From Sphingobium sp. AP50 (GTDB lineage Bacteria; Pseudomonadota; Alphaproteobacteria; Sphingomonadales; Sphingomonadaceae), in NCBI RefSeq assembly GCF_900109095.1, contig NZ_FNYZ01000022.1:1-64000 (forward strand): DNA of 64,000 bases, read 5' to 3'. The first letter of the stretch is position 1. Each line of letters starts with the position of its first letter. Shown here in pieces: positions 35,473 to 42,748 of this stretch. The translations under genes and the position numbers were made by a program. The notes beneath the pieces were generated by a model. That model was not told where the DNA came from and searched no databases. It was given only the letters and a program-made list of their open reading frames with translations.

Positions 35473-36047
35473 CAGTTCTTCTCCTCGGCAAATTGCTGTG
35501 CAGTGCGGGCGGCAGTGGCGACCTCGCCGGTTTCCATGAGTTGCTTGAAGCGCCGCAGATCGCGCCGCGCCTGAATGGCCGGTTCGCGCTGGAACATCTT
35601 GGCGACGATCTTGCCGATGAACCCGGCGGGCGGATCATAGGTGATGGTAGCCGTGACGATGGTGCCGCGTTCGCCTGCGTCGCGAAATTCGATCCGGCCG
35701 CTATTGGGGACGTCAGCGCCTTCGACAGAAGTCCAGGCGATCAGTTCACCGTCTATCTCTTCTGTGATCACGGCATCCCATTCGACGGTCTTTCCCGCCG
35801 GCGCCTTCACCACCCAGTGGGAGCGTTCAGCGGTAAGAATGTCCACGCGCTCCACATTATCCATGAAGCTGGGCAGCTGGCTGAAGTCGCGCCAATAGGC
35901 AAAGAGTTCTGCGCGAGGGCGGTTGATGGTCACGGATTTGCCGATGAGGTTTTCATGACCCGCCCCCTCAACGGCGGTTGCGGCCTCTTTCTTCTGCTCG
36001 CTCGACTTTGCAGTGGCCGCAGGGGCATCGTCTGTCGCATGGCTCAT
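35472..36047 (-). CDS. SRPBCC/polyketide-cyclase-like protein
   Basis: This protein has about 191 residues. After a charged N-terminal tail (AATAKSSEQKKEAATAVEG) comes the START/SRPBCC helix-grip fold: SVTINRPRAELFAYWRDFSQ, LPSFMDNVERVDIL and WVVKAPAGKTVEWDA. Such proteins bind hydrophobic ligands. ATG 36047 has AGGAG eight bases upstream; the in-frame ATG 36053 is too close to that site. It heads a minus-strand run that continues with alcohol dehydrogenase, SDR, a small protein, the catalase-like protein and the KGG protein. An FNR-like box lies about 135 bases upstream, between it and a divergent hydrolase gene. Confidence 0.85.
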   Translation of the reverse strand: MSHATDDAPAATAKSSEQKKEAATAVEGAGHENLIGKSVTINRPRAELFAYWRDFSQLPSFMDNVERVDILTAERSHWVVKAPAGKTVEWDAVITEEIDGELIAWTSVEGADVPNSGRIEFRDAGERGTIVTATITYDPPAGFIGKIVAKMFQREPAIQARRDLRRFKQLMETGEVATAARTAQQFAEEKN

Positions 36048-36180
36048 GGGCATAGCTCCTTGGACATGGGAAAATGGGCTGCGCCAGCATGTATGGGCGC
36101 ATCAAAGGCGATCCTCGGTCTCGCCACCCCACAACGCGACGGTCTCGACAATAGCCCCATGACCGGCAGCATAAATCTTA

Positions 36181-36194
36181 TTGATAGAGATCAG
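36181..36194. promoter_or_regulatory. FNR/FixK-like box between divergent genes
   Basis: TTGATAGAGATCAG matches TTGAT-N4-ATCAA except for the last base. It lies between the SRPBCC-led operon (minus) and the hydrolase gene (plus), and could serve either. Confidence 0.4.
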
Positions 36195-36278
36195 TTTTGG
36201 CACCGAGCTATGCGCTGGGCCGCGCCACAAATGGCCCCGCAAGCCTCTTCTGGTGTAAATATCCTGCCTTGGGCTGCT

Positions 36279-36303
36279 GGAACGGACAGTGGCCTGAGCC
36301 GTT
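36279..36303 (+). promoter_or_regulatory. EcfG-type general stress promoter (perfect match)
   Basis: GGAAC at 36279-36283 and CGTT at 36300-36303 are 16 bases apart, an exact match to the EcfG consensus, 35 bases before the hydrolase ATG at 36338. Confidence 0.6.
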
Positions 36304-36337
36304 CGCTCGGCCATCCCCACCAGCCGAGGAGTGTTCC

Positions 36338-37126
36338 ATGAAGACCGTAATATTCGTCCATGGCATGTTTCAAAATCCTGTCAGTTGGCAGAAATGGACC
36401 AGCTATTTTAGCGAGAAGGGCTATGATTGCGTGGCACCGGCTTGGCCGCTTCATGCGGGAAATCCAGTCGATCTGCGTGAGAGCCCGCCTGAAGGCCTGG
36501 GCGATCTCCACCTTCATGAGGTGATCGAAGCGATCGAGGCCCAAGTGCGGCGTTACGACCTGCCGATCATGATCGGTCATTCGGTCGGTGGGCTCATCAC
36601 CCAGATCCTGCTTAGTCGCGGATTGCTGTCGAGCGGCGTTGCGATCAATTCGGTCGCGCCTAACGCGATGATCGATCTCGACTGGGGCTTCATCAAGAAC
36701 AGCGCGATCATCGCAAACCCCCTGAAGGGCATTGCGCCTGTGCTTATGGATGAAAAAACCTTCCATGGCACCTTCGCCAACACGCTCAGCGAAGCCGAGG
36801 CTGCAGCCGAGTTCGAGGCAACGGCTACGCATGACAGCCGCAATGTGCTGCGCGATTGCATGGGTGAGGATGGCAGGATCGATCTCGATGCACCCCACGC
36901 ACCACTTCTTCTGATTGGTGGTGAAGAGGATCAGATCATCCCTGCGCACCTCACCGAGAAGAATTTCAAGGCGTACACAGATGCCGCGAGCCTGACCGAG
37001 TTTCTGCCCTTCGCCGGTCGCAGCCACTATATTTGCAATGAACCGGGCTGGCAGGATGTCGCGGAAGCCGCCTACCAGTTTATCGAGCGCAACAGCGCCG
37101 CAACCAGCGTCGGCGCAATCATCTGA
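36338..37126 (+). CDS. Alpha/beta hydrolase
   Basis: This 262-residue serine hydrolase has the oxyanion strand VIFVHGMFQNP, the nucleophile elbow GHSVGG with S82, an acid in GGEEDQIIPAH near residue 190 and the catalytic His in FAGRSHYICNE near 227. It is cytosolic, with no signal peptide. ATG 36338 is preceded by GAGGAG; the frame back to 36197 is ignored because the perfect EcfG promoter lies inside it. Such proteins act as esterases, lipases or non-haem peroxidases. The promoter makes it one of the surest general-stress genes in the window. Confidence 0.88.
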   Translation: MKTVIFVHGMFQNPVSWQKWTSYFSEKGYDCVAPAWPLHAGNPVDLRESPPEGLGDLHLHEVIEAIEAQVRRYDLPIMIGHSVGGLITQILLSRGLLSSGVAINSVAPNAMIDLDWGFIKNSAIIANPLKGIAPVLMDEKTFHGTFANTLSEAEAAAEFEATATHDSRNVLRDCMGEDGRIDLDAPHAPLLLIGGEEDQIIPAHLTEKNFKAYTDAASLTEFLPFAGRSHYICNEPGWQDVAEAAYQFIERNSAATSVGAII

Positions 37127-37279
37127 TAGCCCCTGCCGGTCCGCAGGCAAGGCGCCGCGGGCCGGCGCAGACTTGTCCATTCAACTCCGGACTGCTGCCC
37201 ACGGAGTGTCACGCGGCATTCTTTACCGACGGATCGAAAGCCAGGAAGCCGTCACCCACAGGATCATGAGGATTGGAAG

Positions 37280-37936
37280 ATGGTCATGGTGCGGAACAAC
37301 GGACTGACGCTCGTCCTGCTGTTGTTGTTTGGAGCGAGCATTATCGGGCAATGGATCGCGGGCTGGCATGTTCAGGTCGAAGATGCGCACCGCCATGGCG
37401 AACAGGCGCTTTCGCTCAGCGCCTACAGCTTCAGCCCCGAATTTCTCTCCAGTGTCTTTGAAAATTGGGAGAGCGAGTTCCTTCAGATGTCAGCCTATGT
37501 GGTGCTGACAGCTTTCCTCATCCAGCGCGGTTCGGCCGAATCCAAGGACCCGGACGGGCCGCCGCGAGACGCAGACCTCGATCTCCAGGCGAGCAAGCCC
37601 GGTGCACCGAAAATCCTGCGATGGGGGCCAATCTGGCGCGCTCTCTATGCGCAATCGCTCGGCCTGGCTCTGGCCGCCCTTTTCGTCATCTCTTTCGTCA
37701 TCCACTGGAGCCAAAGCGCCAGGGTGGCGGCGCAGGATGCAATAGCACATGGAGAACAGCCGCTGACAACGATAGCCTATCTCGGCGATCCTCAGCTTTG
37801 GTTTGAATCCTTCCAAAACTGGCAAAGCGAATTTCTCTCGACTGCAGTTCTGGTGCTTCTATCCATTTTTCTGCGCCAACGGGAATCGCCGGAATCCAAG
37901 GCTGTAGCAGCCCCTCATAACCAGACGGGCGAGTAA
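37280..37936 (+). CDS. DUF6766-like membrane protein with internal duplication
   Basis: This 218-residue protein has about four membrane helices. It consists of two similar halves: each has a long hydrophobic helix, a segment H/A-x-A-x-x-HGEQ-x-L, then a repeated motif (FENWESEFLQM near residue 60 and FQNWQSEFLST near 178) and a second helix ending in LRQRESPES/LIQRGSAES. A charged linker separates the halves. DUF6766 is the family I associate with this layout; its function is unknown. GAGGA lies seven bases before the ATG. It follows the EcfG-controlled hydrolase by about 150 bases. Confidence 0.75.
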   Translation: MVMVRNNGLTLVLLLLFGASIIGQWIAGWHVQVEDAHRHGEQALSLSAYSFSPEFLSSVFENWESEFLQMSAYVVLTAFLIQRGSAESKDPDGPPRDADLDLQASKPGAPKILRWGPIWRALYAQSLGLALAALFVISFVIHWSQSARVAAQDAIAHGEQPLTTIAYLGDPQLWFESFQNWQSEFLSTAVLVLLSIFLRQRESPESKAVAAPHNQTGE

Positions 37937-38049
37937 GCAGATGTGGATGGCTCCATACTCCCGGCCTCCTTCCTTTTTGCGAGTCGTTAGCGAGGAACCA
38001 TAATTGGTGCCGACTGCTTCATTGGCCATCACCCCATAGGAGAATTAGG

Positions 38050-38562
38050 ATGGCCGAGCCGCAATTCACCGATGCGATCGCCCTGTTGAAGGCCGATCAT
38101 CGCAGGGTCGAGGATCTGTTCGAGAAGTTCGAGGGCGCGAAATCCGCAGAGCGCAAGCAGGCGCTGGCGCACGAGATTTGCGTCGAGCTCAAAATCCACA
38201 CGCTCATCGAGGAAGAAATCTTCTATCCCGCTTTCCGGGGGTTGATCGAGGACGACACGCTCGACGAAGCCTATGTCGAACATGATGGCGCCAAGGTGCT
38301 GATCAACGACATAGAAGCCGGGTCGCCAGACGACGCTTTCTACGATGCAAAGGTCAAGGTGCTTTCGGAAGAAATCAAGCATCATGTCCATGAGGAGGAA
38401 ATGCCGTCGGAGGGCATGTTCGCTCAGTGTCGGAAGACGGATGTCGATCTTGTGGCACTTCGCGACGCGATGGCCGCACGCAAGAAGGAATTGCTCGCGC
38501 AAGCAAAGACAGACGGGCTGCCCGCTGCAAAGCCGACAGCTGTGAACCTGCTCGCAGCCTGA
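38050..38562 (+). CDS. Hemerythrin-domain protein
   Basis: This 170-residue protein has a four-helix hemerythrin domain with the iron ligands in place: LLKADHRRVEDLFEKFE (H17), IHTLIEEEIFYP (His and Glu near 50-54), YVEHDGAK (His near 77) and KHHVHEEEMPSEG (His/Glu near 114-118). Hemerythrins bind O2, NO or store iron. A basic, alanine-rich tail follows (PAAKPTAVNLLAA). AGGAGA lies just before the ATG. Bacterial members often belong to low-oxygen or nitrosative stress responses, which fits the FNR-like boxes around here. Confidence 0.9.
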   Translation: MAEPQFTDAIALLKADHRRVEDLFEKFEGAKSAERKQALAHEICVELKIHTLIEEEIFYPAFRGLIEDDTLDEAYVEHDGAKVLINDIEAGSPDDAFYDAKVKVLSEEIKHHVHEEEMPSEGMFAQCRKTDVDLVALRDAMAARKKELLAQAKTDGLPAAKPTAVNLLAA

Positions 38563-38771
38563 TCAGCCGGTAAAACGCGATGGGCCGGCGTCTGAAAATG
38601 GCGGCGGCTTATTCCCGCGATAAAAGCCCGGAATCCTCCACCTCGGAGTAAGCCTTCTCATCTGCTAAGGCGTCCCCGGAAGCTAATCATCTATCGACCA
38701 GCGTCGAAGTCACCCTGTCTGACGTTTGCGCTTTGTAATTTACACTTATCAATGGCGCAGGACGGGAAGAT

Positions 38772-38945
38772 ATGCATGTAATGTATTTCGAGGCAAAGCA
38801 TGTCGACACGCTCGCATTTATCACCGACGCCTACCGCGATGATATGGTAATTCAAGGCGGATGCCTGCGCGAGAATGCGCCACCTTATAATTCGCCCCAT
38901 GCCGACCTGCCGGAAGATGAGCAAGCCAATCTTGATGCGGACTAA
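38772..38945 (+). CDS. Possible small protein (57 aa)
   Basis: This open frame of 57 codons starts MHVMYFEAKHVDTLAFITDA and ends in an acidic tail (LPEDEQANLDAD). Codon use looks coding and GGGAAGA lies just upstream, better placed for the second ATG at 38781. It is on the plus strand between the hemerythrin gene and a minus-strand CsbD-like gene. No family is recognised, and the opposite-strand frame is judged a shadow. This call is tentative. Confidence 0.35.
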   Translation: MHVMYFEAKHVDTLAFITDAYRDDMVIQGGCLRENAPPYNSPHADLPEDEQANLDAD

Positions 38946-38960
38946 ATCGATAGGAATGAA

Positions 38961-38986
38961 AACGCCGCCCGGTCCCGGGCGGCGTT
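38961..38986 (-). terminator. Intrinsic terminator of the CsbD-like gene
   Basis: AACGCCGCCCG, loop GTCC and CGGGCGGCGTT form an 11-pair stem. Read on the minus strand it is followed by TTTTC, making a normal intrinsic terminator 20 bases after the stop of the CsbD-like gene. Confidence 0.8.
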
Positions 38987-39005
38987 GCACACCCTGACGG
39001 TAGAG

Positions 39006-39188
39006 TTATTCCTTGGCGCCGGTTCCAGGCTCGGTCGTCTTGGGAGCCTTGCCGTCCTCGATACGGCCTTCGTTGCGAAGATCGCGACCTTCCTGCGCCT
39101 TCTTCTTCGCTTCAGGCGTGTCGCTATGCTCGTTCAGCTCCTCTTTTACAAAGCCAGCCGCCTCTTTTGCCTTACCTTCGATGCTCAT
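39006..39188 (-). CDS. CsbD-like small stress protein
   Basis: This 60-residue hydrophilic protein opens with MSIEGKAKEAAGFVKEELNE, close to the CsbD start, but continues with a charged, non-canonical tail (KKKAQEGRDLRNEGRIEDG). CsbD proteins are general-stress proteins without known activity. ATG 39188 follows AAGGAG; the frame back to 39233 is rejected. An EcfG-like promoter lies 33 bases upstream, an FNR-like box about 90 bases upstream, and an intrinsic terminator downstream, so it forms its own transcription unit. Confidence 0.75.
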   Translation of the reverse strand: MSIEGKAKEAAGFVKEELNEHSDTPEAKKKAQEGRDLRNEGRIEDGKAPKTTEPGTGAKE

Positions 39189-39220
39189 GATTATCTCCTT
39201 CAATGTAGGGACATATTCAG

Positions 39221-39245
39221 AACACCCAGCCAATCATCGCGTTCC
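39221..39245 (-). promoter_or_regulatory. EcfG-like promoter (one mismatch)
   Basis: On the minus strand GGAAC (39245-39241) and TGTT (39224-39221) are 16 bases apart, 33 bases before the CsbD-like start. Confidence 0.45.
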
Positions 39246-39278
39246 CTTTTCCACCTTATATTCGAACTAAGATAAATC

Positions 39279-39292
39279 TTGATCATGATCAG
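39279..39292 (-). promoter_or_regulatory. FNR/FixK-like box upstream of the CsbD-like gene
   Basis: TTGATCATGATCAG matches TTGAT-N4-ATCAA except for the last base. It lies 91-104 bases before the CsbD-like ATG, just beyond the end of the ankyrin gene. Confidence 0.45.
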
Positions 39293-39296
39293 TTTT

Positions 39297-39842
39297 TTAC
39301 AATGATTTTGGCGAGAGAACTTGTTTTGCAGTAAGGCGGGTAGCAATATCCTCCCTCCCTTGAGCAAGCGCCAAGGCCGCCGCATCATTCCCATCCTGGG
39401 CTCGCAGAGCGGGATTTGCTCCCGCTTTAAGAAGCAGATCGATAACAGGCTCGCGGCCAAACAAAGCGGCCATCATCGATGCGGTCTGACCGGCGCGGTT
39501 GCCATGGTCAGGATCAGCACCGGCCTTGAGCAGGGACTTTGCTATGTTTTCATTGCCTTTGAAGGCGACGCCCATCAACGCAGAATTTCCTTCGTTTGCA
39601 ACGCCGTCTGGCGCTGCGCCTAATGAAAGGAGAAGATCAGTCGTTGTTTCATGGCCATGATAGCTTGCCAGTATGAGGCTGCTATGCCCTTTTTCATCGA
39701 CTGCCTCTATGTCCGCCCCCGCTTGCAGAAGCGCAGCTATCATATCATCACGGCCAAGCCGTGCTTCTTCAAATAGCAAGGATTGCAGTCGCTCTGCAGA
39801 AGGCAGCGGCGGCCTAGGGTCGTTTGACATGCCCGGCGTCAT
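39297..39842 (-). CDS. Ankyrin-repeat protein
   Basis: This protein of about 181 residues has four to five ankyrin repeats, recognisable by LLQAGADIEAVDEKGHSSL, LLLSLGAAPDGVANEGNSAL, LLKAGADPDHGNRAGQTA and LLKAGANPALRAQDGND. Small cytosolic ankyrin proteins of this type are encoded beside catalase genes in several proteobacteria and may protect the catalase. The ATG at 39842 overlaps the stop of the upstream frame (ATGA), which I read as the remnant of a large catalase gene. So this protein may be an orphan accessory that outlived its partner. ATG 39830 is another possible start. Confidence 0.85.
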   Translation of the reverse strand: MTPGMSNDPRPPLPSAERLQSLLFEEARLGRDDMIAALLQAGADIEAVDEKGHSSLILASYHGHETTTDLLLSLGAAPDGVANEGNSALMGVAFKGNENIAKSLLKAGADPDHGNRAGQTASMMAALFGREPVIDLLLKAGANPALRAQDGNDAAALALAQGREDIATRLTAKQVLSPKSL

Positions 39843-40180
39843 GCTTCTATGCATCTAGCCTCGACAAACGCCGCAGCATCGAGGTCGGCGACAAGCGCGC
39901 GATCCCAAAAACGGACCTGATCGGGCAATTCAAGGACGGCTTTAGCATAAGCAGCGCTGGCGATGGCGATGATACCCTCGTCGCGATTCATTTCGGCTAC
40001 GCTGGCGGCTTCTACCAGTTTCAGGCTGTTCTGATCAGCCCAAACGGGGACGCCCTGCTACGGAGTGAGTGTGGTTCCTCTTCCTACCTGATGAACTTCG
40101 TCACCGTCACCAAATCGATTCTCAAACTCGCCCGCTCGAATGGGAAATTTCCGATCGCCCATTTTGGGAGAGCTTTTCAC
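39839..40180 (-). pseudogene. Remnant of a large (clade II, KatE-like) catalase gene
   Basis: Reading one minus-strand frame from a possible GTG at 40180, a segment MGDRKFPIRAGEFENRFGD… leads to TTLTP, a TAG stop at 40058-40060, then QGVPVWADQNSL in the same frame. Clade II catalases have T-T-x-Q-G-x-P-x-x-D-x-Q-N-S-L at just this place. The sequence then jumps to SVAEMNRDEGIIAIASAAYA and FWDRALVADLDAAAFVEA, which resembles a catalase C-terminal tail, and stops at 39839. Roughly 550 residues holding all haem-binding parts are missing. The stop codon overlaps the start of the ankyrin gene, as expected for a former catalase-ankyrin operon. Confidence 0.55.
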
Positions 40181-40419
40181 AGCAGCGCGATCCTTGCGCC
40201 CGTCAGGGGGCCATAGCCATGAAGAGGGCTCCTGTGTGCCAGTGAGAGAGCGCACGAAATTCAAGCATCGTCGACCAACCATCCGGTGCCCGTGCTGTTG
40301 CATCACGCTGACGCAGATTAACAAACATCATAGCGAAAGATCATGAGCGCGGGATCGCACGGCCGGCTTTTCGGTTTAGCACAATCGGATCATTGACTGC
40401 GAGGATCTGCTGCTCGACC

Positions 40420-41166
40420 ATGTTTCTGGACCGTTTTCTTGCCAACCGCCGTGGCGTCGATCTCACCAATGAGGAAAGGTCGCTGCTTGAAGGCGCGATC
40501 AGCGAAATTCGATCGGTGGAACCGCGTCGTACGATCATCGAAGCAGGGGAGAAAGTTTGCGCCAGCACCTATTTGCTGGAAGGCATATTATCGCGATTTA
40601 TCGACGATAAGAAAGGTTTGCGACAATTGGTCGCCGTCCATGTGCCCGGAGAATTCGTGGATCTGCACGCTTATCCCATGCGCGAGCTTGATCATTCTGT
40701 CGGCACCTTGACCGCGGCAACCGTCGCTATCGTTCCGCACAGCGCCCTCGAGAAAATTTTGAATCCGCGGCCGGAGCTCGCTCGAAAGCTATGGTTTTCT
40801 ACCCTGATCGATGCAGCAATGCATCGTGCCTGGTTGTTTCGGGTTGGCCGGCTCGATGCGGTAGGCCGGATTGCGCATTTTCTGTGTGAGATCAATGCGC
40901 GCCTCGAAGCTGTTGCCCTTTCCGACGGGCGGCGCTTCGTGCTGGCTCTCACCCAAAGCGATATTGCCGAAATATGTGGATTGACCACCGTCCATACCAA
41001 CAGAGCGTTTCGTCAACTGCGCGAGGCGGGGCTTTGCAACATGCGCGCCTCGCTGGTCGAAATTGAGGATCTCTCCGCCCTCATGCGGCGCGGGGATTTC
41101 AGTCCCCACTATCTGTATCTGGAACAAAGTCCGCTTTCTAACAAAGATGAGGAAGAGTTGAAATGA
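40420..41166 (+). CDS. Crp/Fnr family transcriptional regulator
   Basis: This 248-residue regulator is a close relative of the one at 2494. It has a cNMP-type barrel (ASTYLLEGILSRFIDDKK, VHVPGEFVDLHAYPM), a dimer helix (HRAWLFRVGRLDAVGRIAHF) and a winged HTH (LTQSDIAEICGLTTVHTNRA). No N-terminal Fe-S cysteine cluster is present. The recognition helix has H-T-N-R like its two relatives. ATG 40420 is preferred to TTG 40393. Its stop overlaps the ATG of the small GPDGIAITLTP protein, and a glycan operon follows, mirroring the 2494-4750 arrangement. It is the obvious candidate regulator of the downstream cluster. Confidence 0.9.
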   Translation: MFLDRFLANRRGVDLTNEERSLLEGAISEIRSVEPRRTIIEAGEKVCASTYLLEGILSRFIDDKKGLRQLVAVHVPGEFVDLHAYPMRELDHSVGTLTAATVAIVPHSALEKILNPRPELARKLWFSTLIDAAMHRAWLFRVGRLDAVGRIAHFLCEINARLEAVALSDGRRFVLALTQSDIAEICGLTTVHTNRAFRQLREAGLCNMRASLVEIEDLSALMRRGDFSPHYLYLEQSPLSNKDEEELK

Positions 41167-41363
41167 AGGATAATCAATCCGTCGAACCCTTCGCCGACGC
41201 CGGGGTTGCCGCAGTGGAAGATGGGCACGTCGTTCTCGATGGCCCGGATGGGATCGCAATCACTCTGACACCACAAGCCGCCGTGGCAACGGGACGTAGC
41301 CTGGTTGAAGCTGGTGAGGCGGCTTTGGAGCAGACAAAGGGCGCTGATGAAGCCAACTCATAG
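41163..41363 (+). CDS. Small conserved protein, GPDGIAITLTP family (copy 2)
   Basis: This 66-residue paralogue of the protein at 3298 shares the core VVLDGPDGIAITLTPQAA followed by T-G-R/Q-x-L and an alanine/glutamate-rich helix. The N- and C-termini are different and acidic. Here it overlaps the Crp/Fnr stop by four bases (ATGA), so the two proteins are made together, whereas copy 1 has its own stress promoter. Direct coupling suggests a role tied to the regulator, for example as a modulator. That is inference; no known function exists to my knowledge. Confidence 0.75.
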   Translation: MKDNQSVEPFADAGVAAVEDGHVVLDGPDGIAITLTPQAAVATGRSLVEAGEAALEQTKGADEANS

Positions 41364-41396
41364 CATGGCAATTATTTTCTGCTTTGGGGAACATAT

Positions 41397-41464
41397 AGTC
41401 TTTTGACTGAAGACTTCATGATGGAAGGGCCCGATCTAAATCTTTTACGTATTCGTTTCGTAAA
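41397..41464. promoter_or_regulatory. Two inverted repeats upstream of the glycan operon
   Basis: AGTCTT-N7-AAGACT (41397-41415) and TTTACG-N9-CGTAAA (41444-41464) are perfect inverted repeats in the non-coding stretch before the glycan operon. They may be operators or a weak terminator for the regulator transcript. Confidence 0.35.
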
Positions 41465-41522
41465 TTTCGACCTAAAGGGCAGCATCCCGATTGAAGGGAT
41501 CGATTAGCCATAAAAGCGGAAG

Positions 41523-41536
41523 TTGATTTTTATCAA
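41523..41536 (+). promoter_or_regulatory. Perfect FNR/FixK box upstream of the glycan operon
   Basis: TTGATTTTTATCAA matches the consensus TTGAT-N4-ATCAA at every position. It lies 106-119 bases before the first glycosyltransferase gene, a spacing that allows activation from a promoter in between. Confidence 0.6.
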
Positions 41537-41641
41537 TGTGAATCCCGGCTGTGCAACGTCACCGCCTTGGAAATTTTATACAGCGGCAACGTTTAGACAT
41601 GGACTGATGGCACTTCCTGCACATCGCGTCGGGGAGGCAAA

Positions 41642-42748
41642 ATGCGGATCGCGATCATTGCTCATCTGAAATATCGCATCTCCGAGCCGTTCGCCGGCGG
41701 TCTCGAAATGCACACGCATATGCTTGCGCGCTCGTTACGCGAGCGCGGGCATGAAATTACGTTGTTTGCTTCGACGCGCTCGGACCCTTCGCTTGGCGTG
41801 GAAGCCATATGTCCAGAGACCTCGCTTCTGGAGACCGGCATAGCGGAGGCTAATGATGTCGCCTTCTTTCGAGAGCATCATGCGTATCTAGGCCTGATGA
41901 CCGAACTGCGGTCACGTTCTTTCGACGTGATCCATAATAACTCCTTGCATTATCTTCCGGTGAGCATGGCCGACACGCTCGCCACGCCCGTCGTGACCAC
42001 CCTTCACACCCCTCCCTTTTGCTGGTTGGAAAGCGGCGTTCGACTGAACCGGGGACCTATGACCTATGTCGCCGTATCGCAAGCGACTGCCGCCATGTGG
42101 AGCCATGTTGCTAAAACAGATCATGTCATCTCGAACGGCATCGACCTTACGCAATTTCCTTTCCAGCCCGTCGCCAGCCAAACGCCCTATCTGGTCTGGT
42201 ACGGGCGGATCGTACCAGAAAAGGGATTAGACTTTGCGATCGATGCCGCGCGCCTGACCGGCTTGCCTCTGCGCATCGCCGGGCCGATCTCTAACCAGGG
42301 CTATTTTGACAACGCGATCCTCCCTCGCCTGGGGCTGGATGTTGAATATGTAGGGCATCTGGCCCATTGCGATCTTGCCCGACTTGTAGGCGGCGCGACG
42401 GCCGCGCTCTGCACGCCGCGGTGGGAAGAACCCTACGGCCTTGTGGTAGCTGAAGCCCTCGCCTGCGGCACGCCGGTGGCTTCCTTCCGGCGCGGCGGCG
42501 TACCTGCGCTTCTGGGCGAAGATTGCGGCGTTCTCGCTGAGCCAGACGACGTTGCGTCTCTCGCGTCGGCTGCGCTTGCGGCTTCGATACTGAGCCGCAG
42601 CGCCTGCAGAGTCCATGCTGAGCGATATTGCGACGCCCAACGCATGGTCGATCAATATGAAGCGGTTTATCAAAAAGTTTCTGCCACTTATACTGACAGC
42701 GGCATCGAACAGGCCGTCACCGCTCCACTTGTTGCGAGCGTGGCGTGA
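41642..42748 (+). CDS. GT4-family glycosyltransferase, first gene of the glycan operon
   Basis: This 368-residue GT-B enzyme has an N-terminal acceptor domain starting MRIAIIAHLKYRISEPFAGG with the GG-x-E loop, and a C-terminal donor domain with WYGRIVPEKGLDFAI near residue 185 and the E-x7-E motif EEPYGLVVAEALACGTP near 262. There is no membrane span. It is the first of seven overlapping genes, and its stop overlaps the next start (GTGA). GGGGAGG lies just before the ATG. By analogy with the GT4 gene at 3656 it also follows a Crp/Fnr-small-protein pair. The sugar and acceptor are unknown. Confidence 0.9.
   Translation: MRIAIIAHLKYRISEPFAGGLEMHTHMLARSLRERGHEITLFASTRSDPSLGVEAICPETSLLETGIAEANDVAFFREHHAYLGLMTELRSRSFDVIHNNSLHYLPVSMADTLATPVVTTLHTPPFCWLESGVRLNRGPMTYVAVSQATAAMWSHVAKTDHVISNGIDLTQFPFQPVASQTPYLVWYGRIVPEKGLDFAIDAARLTGLPLRIAGPISNQGYFDNAILPRLGLDVEYVGHLAHCDLARLVGGATAALCTPRWEEPYGLVVAEALACGTPVASFRRGGVPALLGEDCGVLAEPDDVASLASAALAASILSRSACRVHAERYCDAQRMVDQYEAVYQKVSATYTDSGIEQAVTAPLVASVA

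Noticed and set aside
34252..35574. 440-codon plus-strand frame
   Set aside because: It lies antisense to the zinc alcohol dehydrogenase, whose motifs and overlaps are convincing. It is a shadow of codon bias.
38691..38990. 99-codon minus-strand frame
   Set aside because: It runs through the terminator hairpin of the CsbD-like gene and has no start signal.
39824..40216. 130-codon plus-strand frame opposite the catalase remnant
   Set aside because: The minus strand carries recognisable catalase motifs; the plus frame has no ribosome site or family features.
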